Shown here: piece after piece, positions 1-8,189 of the stretch
Numbering within the stretch: the stretch's first letter is position 1
Layout of the letters: the number at the start of each line of letters is the position of its first letter
DNA from: an uncultured Collinsella sp.
Lineage (GTDB): Bacteria > Actinomycetota > Coriobacteriia > Coriobacteriales > Coriobacteriaceae
Length of the DNA stretch: 25,936 nt
Direction of reading: 5' to 3'
NCBI GenBank assembly: GCA_958348225.1
Contig: CATVYG010000034.1
Coordinates: 1-25,936, forward strand
Translations under genes and position numbers: made by a program
The notes under the pieces: generated by a model
The model's database searches: none
What the model was told of the DNA's origin: nothing
The model's input: only the letters and a program-made list of their open reading frames with translations

Positions 1-52
1 GTCGGCCCGCCAGCGGCCACATCGAGCAGATGGGCGTGCTTCGATCCCGAGC

Positions 53-1027
53 CTAGCCTAGGATGCGGGCCATGCGCGCCTTGAACTCGGACAGAAAGCG
101 CGGGGCGTCCACGGTGAGTGCCACAAGCGCGCTCTTGTCGGGGTCGGACAGGCGATGCTCGTCGCAGATAGTGCGGCCGCGATACTCGCCGAGCAGGTCG
201 ACGCGCAAGTTGCAACCAAGTGCGCCCACGAGCGTGGGATCAATCGCCACGGCAACGGCAAGCGGATCGTGCAGCGCGCAGCCGCCCAGGCAAGGGGCGT
301 TCATCTCGTACGAGCCAATGTAGTGCTCGACCATACTCGCAAATGCGCAGCCCGCCATGGTGCCCGAGCCCGTCCAACCGGCAATGTCGCGGCGCGTGAG
401 CACCACGCGATGCGTCACGTCCAGGCCCACCATGGTGAGCTTGCGGCCCGAGCGCAGCACGGCATCGGCCGCCTCGGGATCGCTTGCCATGTTGGCCTCG
501 GCACCCGCACTCACGTTACCGGGCACGGTCAGGGCACCGCCCATTACCACCACGCGGCCGATAGACATCACCGCCGCCGCATCGCGCTCCAGGGCAAGCG
601 CCAGGTTGGAGAGCGGGCCGGTCGCTACGTAGACCAGATCGGGACCATAGGTGCGCGCGGCATCGATCAGATAATCGACCGCAGCGTTGCCATCAGCCGA
701 TGTCGCCCCCACCGGCTCGTAGGGCGACGCGGGCACGCTCGCGCCGCCGATGCCGTTCTTACCGTGAATGAGCGCGGTGGACGCCGGCGGCGTATAAGGC
801 TCAGTCGCCTGCAGAGGACGGTCGGCACCCAGGTACACCGGCACCTCGGGACGGCCCAACAGGTCGAGCACCGCCAGGCAGTTATGCGCCGACTGGTCGA
901 CGCGCACGTTGCCAAAGCACGTGGTGATGCCGACGAGCTCCACCTCGGGGCTCGCGATGGCATAGGCAAGCGCCATCGCATCATCCACACCCATATCCAG
1001 ATCAAGGATCAGCTTCTTGATTGCCAT
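53..1027 (-). CDS. Inosine-uridine preferring nucleoside hydrolase family protein
   Basis: Predicted to hydrolyse the N-glycosidic bond of ribonucleosides, giving free base and ribose, in the cytoplasm. The 324-residue length fits the family. The N-terminal signature DLDMGVDDAMAL (residues 9-20) is the Asp-rich Ca2+/ribose site, usually written DTDPGxDDA; here Thr and Pro are replaced by Leu and Met but the Asp residues are kept. A late HDPLAV motif supplies the His-Asp pair expected near the C-terminus. VYVATGPLSNLALAL matches the conserved TGPLTN-type segment. The ATG at 1027 lies 30 bases after the ribokinase stop with a GGAG upstream, so the two genes form one operon that links nucleoside cleavage to ribose phosphorylation. 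Base preference (RihA, B or C type) cannot be decided by eye. No nucleoside transporter is visible in the window. Confidence 0.92.
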   Translation of the reverse strand: MAIKKLILDLDMGVDDAMALAYAIASPEVELVGITTCFGNVRVDQSAHNCLAVLDLLGRPEVPVYLGADRPLQATEPYTPPASTALIHGKNGIGGASVPASPYEPVGATSADGNAAVDYLIDAARTYGPDLVYVATGPLSNLALALERDAAAVMSIGRVVVMGGALTVPGNVSAGAEANMASDPEAADAVLRSGRKLTMVGLDVTHRVVLTRRDIAGWTGSGTMAGCAFASMVEHYIGSYEMNAPCLGGCALHDPLAVAVAIDPTLVGALGCNLRVDLLGEYRGRTICDEHRLSDPDKSALVALTVDAPRFLSEFKARMARILG

Positions 1028-1057
1028 TGTTCTACTCCGCTTCTCCGTCTTTATCGT

Positions 1058-2020
1058 TTAACCAAACCAATGTTCAACTTCGGTGCGCATGGGAATCGAT
1101 TGCTGAGCGCCCAGGCGCGACACCGTCACTGCCGAGGCGCGAGCACCCGCGGCCATGCACTCAAAGAGCGGCAAGCCCTCTAGGCGAGCCGCCGCCAACG
1201 CGCCGATAAACGTATCGCCGGCGGCCGTGGTATCGACTACCGTACTCGAAAGTGCCGGCATGCGCAGCAGCTCACCGCCATCGCCGAGCGTAACTGAGCC
1301 GACGCCGCCCAGCGTGATGACCGCGGCGCCGGCGCCTTTGTCGAGCAGCGCATTGAGCGCGGCGACGCAACTCACATCATCCGTGGGCAGAATGCCCGTC
1401 AGAACCTGGCACTCGGTCTCGTTGGGACAGACCAGGTCGACCGCAGGCCAGACCTCCGCAGGCAGCTCGCAGGCGGGCGCTGGATTAAAGACCGTATAGA
1501 ACCCCAGCTCGTGAGCGCAAACAAGCGCCTCGGCCGTCGCCGCAAGGTCGCATTCGCCCTGGGCGATAAAGACGCTTCCGGCAGCCGGGGCAATCTCGCT
1601 GGCGCCGCCGTCGAGCTCATGGGCCACCAGACGCCTCAGCGCGCAGGCAACGTCCGCGCCCGCAAGCGCATGGTTGGCGCCCGGTGACAGTATGATGCGG
1701 TTGTCGCCCTCGCAGCGAATGATGGTCGCCGTTCCCGTCTCCACGTCATCGCGATGCACTACAAAGTCACAGTCCACGCCGGCGCCTTGGAGCCCCGCCA
1801 CGAGCGACGCGCCGAACGCATCGCGACCGACCGCGCCGATCATGTGCGTGCACGCGCCCATACGCGCGGCAGCTACGGCCTGATTGGCGCCCTTGCCGCC
1901 GGCGTTGGTGATAAACCCGCTGCCGCCGACGGTCTCGCCCGCACGCGGTATGCGCTCGCACGCCACCGAAAGGTCCATGTTCATGCTGCCGAACACCGCA
2001 ACGATGCCGCGATCTGCCAT
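1058..2020 (-). CDS. rbsK: Ribokinase
   Basis: PfkB-family sugar kinase that converts ribose plus ATP to ribose 5-phosphate. The 320-residue product begins MADRGIVAVFGSMNMDLSVA. It contains the substrate-site motif GGKGANQAVAAARMGA (about residues 41-56) and the C-terminal anion-hole/catalytic signature DTTAAGDTFIGALAA, in which the Asp of AAGD is the base. The start at 2020 is preferred over an upstream in-frame ATG at 2053 because GAGGAGG sits 5 bases before it and the extra 11 residues look non-coding. First gene of an operon with the nucleoside hydrolase; ribose released by the hydrolase is the obvious substrate. A related PfkB substrate such as another pentose cannot be excluded, but the motifs and context favour ribose. 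Confidence 0.93.
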   Translation of the reverse strand: MADRGIVAVFGSMNMDLSVACERIPRAGETVGGSGFITNAGGKGANQAVAAARMGACTHMIGAVGRDAFGASLVAGLQGAGVDCDFVVHRDDVETGTATIIRCEGDNRIILSPGANHALAGADVACALRRLVAHELDGGASEIAPAAGSVFIAQGECDLAATAEALVCAHELGFYTVFNPAPACELPAEVWPAVDLVCPNETECQVLTGILPTDDVSCVAALNALLDKGAGAAVITLGGVGSVTLGDGGELLRMPALSSTVVDTTAAGDTFIGALAAARLEGLPLFECMAAGARASAVTVSRLGAQQSIPMRTEVEHWFG

Positions 2021-2083
2021 GGAAACCTCCTCATCTGCGGGCTTTGCACCCACCGTCGACCGTCGATTGCGCGCCTTCGCACC

Positions 2084-2113
2084 TCTATAACTTTAGTTCA
2101 CTTTGATGTGAAC
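2084..2113 (-). promoter_or_regulatory. Promoter of the ribokinase operon with overlapping palindrome
   Basis: Read on the minus strand, TTCACA (2107-2112) and TATAGA (2084-2089) are separated by exactly 17 bases. A perfect inverted repeat GTTCAC-N6-GTGAAC (2096-2113) covers the -35 box and most of the spacer, where a repressor would block polymerase. The regulator is not in the window and its family is unknown. Confidence 0.5.
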
Positions 2114-2161
2114 GCACCCTTGAGGTTGCGCCAGCAGCAAGCATTCACAGGAGCAGGCAGC

Positions 2162-2167
2162 TACAAT
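2162..2167 (+). promoter_or_regulatory. Possible -10 element for the acyltransferase gene
   Basis: TACAAT lies 39 bases before the ATG at 2207 and would give a leader of roughly 33 bases. No convincing -35 box is present at the right distance, so this is a weak call. Confidence 0.3.
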
Positions 2168-2206
2168 GAATACGTGCTGATTATTCTCGTCATTGGATGA
2201 TGTTTT

Positions 2207-4423
2207 ATGGAACAATTCTCGCAATCGGGCTCGCGCGGTCGACGCCGCACGGGCAACGAGCCGGCGCCGCACGAACGCGTGAAGAGCGAACGCCGTGCCA
2301 ACGAGCCGCGACGCACCACGAGCCCCCATCGCGCTTCTGCCAACAACGCGGGCCGCGCCAACACTCCCGCCGCGGAGCAGACGCCTGCTCGCCCCAAGTC
2401 CCGCTACATCCCTGCCCTTGACGGCCTGCGCACGCTTGCCGTCGTCGCGGTGGTGCTCTATCACCTCAACCTCACGTGGGCGCAGGGCGGTCTGCTCGGC
2501 GTCACGATCTTCTTTGTGCTTTCGGGCTATCTGATCACACGCCTGCTACTCAACGAAGTCGCTAAGACCGGCCGCATCGACCTCAAGAGCTTCTGGATCC
2601 GCCGCATCCGTCGCCTGGTCCCCGCCGTGGTAACCGTCGTGGTGGTGACCTGTGCGCTGTGCACCGTCTTCAACCACGTGATGCTCACCAAGATGCGCCC
2701 CGACATTCTGCCGTCACTGCTGTTCTTTAACAACTGGTGGCAGATTGCCCAAAACGTCTCGTACTTCAATGCTCTGGGCGACCCCTCGCCGCTCACGCAC
2801 TTTTGGTCGCTTGCCATCGAGGAACAGTTCTACCTGATTTGGCCGCCGCTGCTGTTTGCCATGGTATCCATGCATGTGAGCAAACCCAACACGCGCCGCG
2901 TGGTTCTAGGCCTTGCCGCGGTATCTGCCCTTGCCATGATGGTGCTTTACAACCCTGCCGCCGACCCCAGCCGCGTGTACTACGGCACCGACACCCGCGT
3001 GTTCTCGCTGCTGCTGGGTGCCTGGATGGCCTTTATCCCCGATCGCGACCTGGCGCCGGTTCGTCTCGCCCATCGTTTGGGGCTCAATCGCCTGGCTGGC
3101 GCCGCCAAGCACGGCAAGAACGCCGAGGGCAAGCCTGGCGAAAAGGCCGACGAATCAGCCGAGACCGCCCCGGCACAGCCGAGCGCCCCCGTGCGCTTTT
3201 GGTCCTCGCCCGCATCCATCGATGTATTGGGCGTCGTGGGTCTGGTTGGCCTTGCCGCCATGGTCGCGCTCACCAACGGCTACACCGCGTTCCAGTATCG
3301 CGGCGGCACGCTGTTATGCTCCATCCTCACGCTCATGGTCATCGCGGCCTGCGTGCAGCCCCAGGGAATGGTTGCTCGCGCGCTGTCCGCCGAGCCGCTC
3401 GTGTGGGTTGGCAAGCGCTCGTACAGCATCTACCTGTGGCACTATCCGCTGCTGCTGCTCATGAACCCGGTCGCCAACATCAACGATACGCCCTGGTGGC
3501 AGTACATCTTGCAGGTACTTGTGGTGGTCGCCGTAGCCGAGTGTTCCTATCGCTTTATCGAAACGCCGTTTAGGAAGGGTGCCTTCGGCCGCACCGTCAC
3601 CGAATTCCACGATGGCACCACCACGCCCGCCAGCTGGGCACGCGCACACGCCCCTGTCTGCGCAGCCTGTGCTGTCGTGTTGGTCGTTGCGCTGGGCGGC
3701 CTGATTTTTGTGCCCGAGACGTCTGCGCTGAGCGGCGAGGGCGCCGAAGTTCTGAACAAGGAAGCCAAAAACACCGCGCCCACCGACCAGCAGGCGGCCG
3801 ACGACACCGACAAGGGCAACGACGGCTTCCCCGATGGCTCCTACGACCTGTTGATGATCGGCGACTCCGTGTCGCTGCGCGCCGTTGATTCCTTTGACGG
3901 CGTGTTCCCGCACAGCCATATCGATGCCGAAAAGGGCCGCCAGTTTGATGCGGGCCGCGCGACATTTGAGGGCTATATCCAGCAGAACCTTGCCGGCAAG
4001 ATCGTGGTCTTTGCCCTGGGCACCAATGGTTTGGTAACTGATGACCAGATCGATGCCATCATGGCCGATGCCGGCGACAAGCGTATCGTCGCGTTTGTGA
4101 ACACACGCAGTCCGCAGCCGTGGGTGGGTTCCACCAACCAGGCTATCGCAAATGCCGCCACGCGCTACAAGAACGTGCGCATTATCGACTGGTACGGATA
4201 CAGTGCCAATCGTAACGACCTGTTCGACGGCGACGGCACGCACCTGTCGACTACCGGCGTGACCGAGTACCTCAGCCTGATCCACGATGCAGTCAAGAAA
4301 GACCTGCCCGTGCATCCCGAGGACCACGCCAACGATCCGCAGCCGGCAGCCGTCAAGTCCGCCGCCGACGCACTCGTCAATGCCCTCGCCTACAAGCCAC
4401 ACAAGCTGGGCACCGACAAGTAA
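2207..4423 (+). CDS. Membrane O-acyltransferase (OafA/YrhL type) with C-terminal SGNH domain
   Basis: Predicted cell-envelope acyltransferase that moves an acyl group across the membrane onto a surface glycan. The 738-residue protein has three parts. Residues 1-66 are a basic, Arg/Pro/Ala-rich, probably disordered cytoplasmic tail. Residues about 67-490 form an acyltransferase-3 domain, beginning YIPALDGLRTLAVVAVVLYH with the expected active-site His (about 86), followed by many hydrophobic helices and the FWSLAIEEQFYLIWP segment. Residues about 545-710 form an SGNH hydrolase-like domain with block I GDS (552-554), an ALGTNG block and DGTH (676-679) supplying Asp and His. This is the architecture of OatA-like peptidoglycan and polysaccharide O-acetyltransferases. 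The acceptor is unknown and no polysaccharide locus flanks it. The ATG at 2207 has only a weak ribosome site (GGATGA), and the ATG at 2197 is out of frame. Confidence 0.9.
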   Translation: MEQFSQSGSRGRRRTGNEPAPHERVKSERRANEPRRTTSPHRASANNAGRANTPAAEQTPARPKSRYIPALDGLRTLAVVAVVLYHLNLTWAQGGLLGVTIFFVLSGYLITRLLLNEVAKTGRIDLKSFWIRRIRRLVPAVVTVVVVTCALCTVFNHVMLTKMRPDILPSLLFFNNWWQIAQNVSYFNALGDPSPLTHFWSLAIEEQFYLIWPPLLFAMVSMHVSKPNTRRVVLGLAAVSALAMMVLYNPAADPSRVYYGTDTRVFSLLLGAWMAFIPDRDLAPVRLAHRLGLNRLAGAAKHGKNAEGKPGEKADESAETAPAQPSAPVRFWSSPASIDVLGVVGLVGLAAMVALTNGYTAFQYRGGTLLCSILTLMVIAACVQPQGMVARALSAEPLVWVGKRSYSIYLWHYPLLLLMNPVANINDTPWWQYILQVLVVVAVAECSYRFIETPFRKGAFGRTVTEFHDGTTTPASWARAHAPVCAACAVVLVVALGGLIFVPETSALSGEGAEVLNKEAKNTAPTDQQAADDTDKGNDGFPDGSYDLLMIGDSVSLRAVDSFDGVFPHSHIDAEKGRQFDAGRATFEGYIQQNLAGKIVVFALGTNGLVTDDQIDAIMADAGDKRIVAFVNTRSPQPWVGSTNQAIANAATRYKNVRIIDWYGYSANRNDLFDGDGTHLSTTGVTEYLSLIHDAVKKDLPVHPEDHANDPQPAAVKSAADALVNALAYKPHKLGTDK

Positions 4424-4446
4424 CGCGCAGCCAGATCTGCTTCCAC

Positions 4447-4484
4447 CCGCAGGGGGCGTCGGCCGTGGCCGACGCCCCCTGCGG
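4447..4484 (+). terminator. Long GC hairpin after the acyltransferase gene
   Basis: Perfect 18-bp arms (4447-4464 and 4467-4484) separated by GT lie 24 bases after the stop at 4423. The stem is very stable but no T-run follows, so it may be an intrinsic terminator without a U-tract or an mRNA 3'-end stabiliser. Confidence 0.55.
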
Positions 4485-4520
4485 CAGTTAGGGACACTCC
4501 TTTTGCACCGGCACCCGGAA
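4481..4520. repeat. Short partial match to the GGGAC repeat family
   Basis: GGCAGTTAGGGACACTCC followed by TTTTGCACCGGCA resembles the hairpin repeat at 20329-20359, which has CGGCAGTTAGGGACGTTCCC. It looks like a degenerate copy. Between 4521 and 4655 I see no gene or clear structure. Confidence 0.35.
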
Positions 4521-4655
4521 GCGCTCCTGGCGCAGCCAATGAAGACCTCTACGGATGAATTCCAAGCCGCTCCGCCCCTCCAGACATCGTTTCCGTGCCT
4601 CGCGCCTGCCCCAAACAATCAAAACAAGCCCTTTTCGCCGCAACCTCAAAGGTCT

Positions 4656-4885
4656 GTGGGCAAAAAAGGGCAAATATGAGTACTATTACCATTTTAGTAG
4701 CAGGCAAAACCACCCAAAATGACGTCCGAGCGACCCCTACAACCCCCTAAAGCAGCCAACCTGACTGGTTTAAGGCATATTGAAGCAAATTTTAATGAAC
4801 ATACTATAGGTTCTGTTCATTATCTTTTTGGATGTAAATGCTGTTCACTTAGCAACAGTACTCATATTTGGCATTTTTTGCCCAC
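4656..4885. repeat. 230-bp element with 29-bp terminal inverted repeats (MITE-like)
   Basis: The left arm 4656-4684 starts GTGGGCAAAAAAGGGC and ends AAATATGAGTACT. The right arm 4857-4885 is its reverse complement with two mismatches. The interior is markedly AT-richer than the surroundings and has no credible open frame. It holds a second perfect inverted repeat, AATGAACA (4794-4801) with TGTTCATT (4814-4821), and a weak promoter-like TTGAAG-16-TACTAT. No clear target-site duplication is visible. It could be a non-autonomous transposable element, a processed repeat RNA, or a regulatory palindrome. Confidence 0.5.
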
Positions 4886-4914
4886 CGCCATATAACTAAC
4901 GCCCTATAGCAGAC

Positions 4915-4949
4915 AAAAAACAGGCCGCAGCCCATCGCTGCGGCCTGTT
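4915..4949 (-). terminator. Rho-independent terminator of the NRMT operon
   Basis: On the minus strand AACAGGCCGCAG pairs with CTGCGGCCTGTT (12-bp arms, 7-base loop) and runs into a string of T residues (AAAAAA at 4915-4920 on the plus strand). It lies 19 bases after the transporter stop. Confidence 0.88.
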
Positions 4950-4967
4950 CGGAAGCCAAAGTAGGCG

Positions 4968-6230
4968 CTACGCGCTGTAGCCCATCGCTTGCAGTACAAA
5001 CATGACGACCGTCAGCACCGTAATCACGCCGATAGTCGCCCAAGTGAGCACGTTCCATACGCGGCCGTTGCGGTTGGCGCCCATAATGTGGCGATCAGCC
5101 GCGATAAGCACCTGGAATACCAAGACCACGGGCAGCAGCACACCGTTGATGACCTGCGAGGTCATCATAATCTGGAACAAATCGACGCCAGGCATGAGCA
5201 CCAACACGGCAGAAATGCCGATGATGGCCGTAATGATGCCGCGGTAAACCGGGGCCTCGTCCCAGCTGCGATCGGCGCCGCGCTCCCAGCCAAAAGCCTC
5301 GCAGATGGCACTCGACGTAACGCCAGGCAGCACGCAGGCAGCCAAAAAGCTCGCTGCGACCAGGCCCGAGGCAAACAGCACCGTGGACCACTGACCCGCG
5401 ATGGGCTCCAGCGCGCGGGCGGCATCGGCGGCATCGCTAATCTGAATACCCGCCGGGAACAGCACCGTACCGGTTGTGATGATAATGAAGCCCGCAATGA
5501 TATCAGCGGCAATCGAGCCGCTCACGGTATCAATACGCTGCAGCACGATGTCGTCCTCGCCCGCATTCTTATCGACCACGTTGTTCTGAGCCAAGAAGAT
5601 CATCCACGGTGCGATGGTGGTACCGATCGTTGCGACCACGAGCGACACGTAGCTGGGGTCGTTTTGAATATTGGGGACGACCAAGTCGACCGCGACCTCG
5701 CCCCAGTTGGGGCCGGCCATAAACGCGGCGACGATGTAGGTCACGAACACGCAGCTTACCAGCAGCAGAATCTTCTCGATGCGTTGGAAACTGCCCGACA
5801 TGGTAAGCATCCACACCAGCAGCGCCACGAGCGGCACCGAGATGCTCGCCGGAACGCCAAACAGAGCAAGGCCGCTCGCAATACCCGCGAACTCCGAGAT
5901 GGTCACCGCCGTGTTGGCGATCAACAGCGCCGCCATGGCCAGCACGCTCTTGCGAACGCCAAAGCGCTCGCGAATGAGCGACGCCAGGCCCTTACCCGTG
6001 ACACATCCGCAGCGCGCCGCGGTCTCCTGCGTCACGATAAGCAGCACGGTCATGACGGGAAGCATCCAGAGCATCTTATAGCCATAGCTGGCGCCCGCGC
6101 TGGAATACGTGGCGATGCCGCCGGCGTCATTGCCCGAAAGCGCTGCCAGAAGACCGGGGCCCATGGCGCCAAAGATGGCTGCGATGGTCAGCTTTTGCTT
6201 GGTGCTCGGCTTTTGCTTCGTATTTTGCAC
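4968..6230 (-). CDS. NRAMP-family transporter of the Mg2+ (NRMT) type
   Basis: Integral membrane metal importer of the SLC11/NRAMP fold, 420 residues with about 11 hydrophobic helices. TM1 reads GPGLLAALSGNDAGGIATYS, so the canonical DPGN becomes D35-A-G-G38. TM6 reads TIGTTIAPWMIFLAQNNVV, so the canonical metal-binding MPH becomes A207-P-W209. Loss of the soft-metal Met is a known hallmark of NRAMP-related Mg2+ transporters, characterised from Eggerthella lenta, another Coriobacteriia. I therefore infer Mg2+ rather than Mn2+ or Fe2+ as substrate. The start is GTG at 6230, with AGGTGG upstream, 8 bases after the stop of the MgtE-like gene. The frame stays open further upstream, but only inside that gene. 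The position next to an MgtE-domain protein supports the substrate call. A strong terminator follows. Confidence 0.85.
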   Translation of the reverse strand: MQNTKQKPSTKQKLTIAAIFGAMGPGLLAALSGNDAGGIATYSSAGASYGYKMLWMLPVMTVLLIVTQETAARCGCVTGKGLASLIRERFGVRKSVLAMAALLIANTAVTISEFAGIASGLALFGVPASISVPLVALLVWMLTMSGSFQRIEKILLLVSCVFVTYIVAAFMAGPNWGEVAVDLVVPNIQNDPSYVSLVVATIGTTIAPWMIFLAQNNVVDKNAGEDDIVLQRIDTVSGSIAADIIAGFIIITTGTVLFPAGIQISDAADAARALEPIAGQWSTVLFASGLVAASFLAACVLPGVTSSAICEAFGWERGADRSWDEAPVYRGIITAIIGISAVLVLMPGVDLFQIMMTSQVINGVLLPVVLVFQVLIAADRHIMGANRNGRVWNVLTWATIGVITVLTVVMFVLQAMGYSA

Positions 6231-6238
6231 GCGACCAC

Positions 6239-8083
6239 CTACCCCATGACCGACATGGTGAGCAGCACCGCAGCAGCACAGTACGCCACACACGAGATCA
6301 TGACGGCGATGACGTTCATGGCGGTGCCCGACGTATTGAGGTCGTGCTCGTCGCGCCAGAACAGCACCATCAGATAAATCACAGCGCTCATGTTGCCAAC
6401 CAGGCAAATGACGGCAGCGATATTAAAGCAGCCGGTAAAGAGCTGCTCCTCAAACATAGTGGCATCGGGGAACGCGGCGGTGCGCACCAGCTGCGCGCAC
6501 AGGTAAGTAACAAGCGAAAGGATCAGGCCCATACCCGTGCTCTGGAAGAAGAATCCCAGGTACGGTTTGGGCTCGTCGTCGTGACCGTCGTACTCGAGGA
6601 AGTAGTTCTTGACGAACGACACCATGCGCGAGGCCGCCAGCAGCACGAGCGGCATGGCGCACATGGGGAACACCACCAGATGCGCGGAGCCCAGCGCCGT
6701 CCCCAGCACCGTCGCCATAATGCACGAGGCGATGCCCCACACGACGACCCAGTACTGACGATGCACGAACCAGCTGAGCACGTTCGTCGAGTCGTCCGAC
6801 GCGCTATCGCCCGAGCCGACACCGGCGATCTGCAGGTCCTCCTGATGCTCCTTGGCGATAACGTCCATGGCGTCGTCAAAGGTCACGATACCCAAAATGT
6901 GGCGGTTCTCGTCGCAAACGGGGATGGCAACCAGGTCGTACTTGGTCATCTCGTCCGTCACGTCTTCCTGGTCCTCGTCGGGCGACACGTAGACCAGGTC
7001 GCGATAGGCGAGCTGGCCCAGCGTGGCATCGCGGTCGGCCACGATCAACGTGCGCAGCGAGAGCACGCCGGTGAGCATGCCGCTCGGATCCTCCGTATAG
7101 ACGTAATAGACACTCTCGAAGTCCTCATCGAGTTTGCGAATCGCCTCGATGGCATCGCCGACCGTCGCCGTGGCGGGCAGCGAGACAAACTCCGAGGTCA
7201 TGATGCGGCCGGCGGTGTTGTCCTCATAGCCCAGCAGGTTACGAATCGCTTTCTCCTCCTTGACGCCCATCAGGCGCAGGAGCTTCTCGGCCTTCTCGTA
7301 ATCGAGCTCGTCGATCAGGTCGGCGGCGTCGTCCGGGTCCATCATGGCCAGCATCGACGATGCGTCCGTATCGGACAGGCCCTCGAGCATCTCGGTCATG
7401 AGCTCGTCATCATCGAACTCCGAGATGGCCTCGGCGGCCTGGGCGGTGTCGAGCTGCGCGAACACCTGCGCACGCAGGCGCGGGTCGAGCTGCTCGATGA
7501 TGTCGGCAATGTCGGCAGGGTGCAGCTCGCCAAGCGTCTTGTGCGACACCGAGAGCTGGATGTTCTTAGTCGAGCGATCGAGCAGGTCCATGTAAGACCA
7601 GGCAATAATGTCCTCGCTGAGCGGCTTGCCCAGGTGCTTCATAAAGCCCTCGACGACATGCTCGAGTGTGGGGCTGATCGCGCGCAGCAGACCGCGGGCA
7701 CCGACCTCGGCGCCCAGCAGGCGCAGCTGATTTTCGCCCGACATGGAAAACTTGATGTCGTTGACGCGCACGACCTTCATGCCCTGCGTGTCGACAATCT
7801 GCTTGTTGAGCACGTCGCGCGCCAGCAGGAGCTCGGTCGGCTGCAGGTACGAAAAACGGATTTCGGTGGCCGACGTCTTAAGGTGTACACCCGTCTCGTC
7901 GATACGGTCGACCCATTTGCGCCAGCTGATCATAAACGGCGTCTTGCCGGGTCCGCGGAACGCGAGCGACGTCACGTGCGGAAAAACTTCGCCGGTAGCA
8001 ATGCCAAAATCGTTGACCACGCCGAGCTTTTCGCCATCGACGTCCAAGACCGGCAATTTGAGCATCTCACTCAGATAATTCAA
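6239..8083 (-). CDS. MgtE-like protein: PRC barrel, MgtE N-domain, CBS pair and degenerate five-helix membrane domain
   Basis: 614 residues. Residues 1-30 start a PRC-barrel-like region (LPVLDVDGEKLGVVNDFGI), with a second similar stretch near 100-125. About 185-290 is an MgtE intracellular N-domain (ELHPADIADIIEQLDP and repeated MDPDDAADLIDEL-type turns). About 292-412 is a CBS pair. EHQEDLQIAGVG matches the plug-helix region leading into five C-terminal hydrophobic segments (about 445-614). The hallmark MgtE pore signature GGNAGxQ is absent; the equivalent stretch reads MPLVLLAASRM. The pore Asp of the last helix is also not seen (VIAVMISCVAYC). It may thus sense Mg2+ without conducting it, perhaps gating the NRMT encoded 8 bases downstream. 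The start is TTG at 8083 with GGGGAG upstream; the frame is closed by a TGA just before it. Preceded by a structured leader candidate. Confidence 0.85.
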   Translation of the reverse strand: MNYLSEMLKLPVLDVDGEKLGVVNDFGIATGEVFPHVTSLAFRGPGKTPFMISWRKWVDRIDETGVHLKTSATEIRFSYLQPTELLLARDVLNKQIVDTQGMKVVRVNDIKFSMSGENQLRLLGAEVGARGLLRAISPTLEHVVEGFMKHLGKPLSEDIIAWSYMDLLDRSTKNIQLSVSHKTLGELHPADIADIIEQLDPRLRAQVFAQLDTAQAAEAISEFDDDELMTEMLEGLSDTDASSMLAMMDPDDAADLIDELDYEKAEKLLRLMGVKEEKAIRNLLGYEDNTAGRIMTSEFVSLPATATVGDAIEAIRKLDEDFESVYYVYTEDPSGMLTGVLSLRTLIVADRDATLGQLAYRDLVYVSPDEDQEDVTDEMTKYDLVAIPVCDENRHILGIVTFDDAMDVIAKEHQEDLQIAGVGSGDSASDDSTNVLSWFVHRQYWVVVWGIASCIMATVLGTALGSAHLVVFPMCAMPLVLLAASRMVSFVKNYFLEYDGHDDEPKPYLGFFFQSTGMGLILSLVTYLCAQLVRTAAFPDATMFEEQLFTGCFNIAAVICLVGNMSAVIYLMVLFWRDEHDLNTSGTAMNVIAVMISCVAYCAAAVLLTMSVMG

Positions 8084-8189
8084 TGGTGCTCCCCATCATT
8101 ATTCCTCCGAACGCGGCCGCATGTGCGACGTCCGGGGGCTTCTGGATATGTATACGCATGCGCGGGCGGCACGCCGCTCGACGCTTACA

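Noticed and set aside
1..52. Possible end or start of another gene at the left edge
   Set aside because: Both strands are open across these bases (a plus-strand frame ends at 54-56; a minus-strand frame stays open), but there is too little sequence to support either.
4968..6230. MntH Mn2+ importer
   Set aside because: The metal-binding MPH and DPGN motifs are both changed, and the neighbour is an MgtE-domain protein; an NRMT-type Mg2+ transporter fits better.
6231..6407. N-terminal extension of the NRMT transporter
   Set aside because: The frame stays open upstream only because it overlaps the MgtE-like gene; the GTG at 6230 has AGGTGG and starts just before the conserved first helix.
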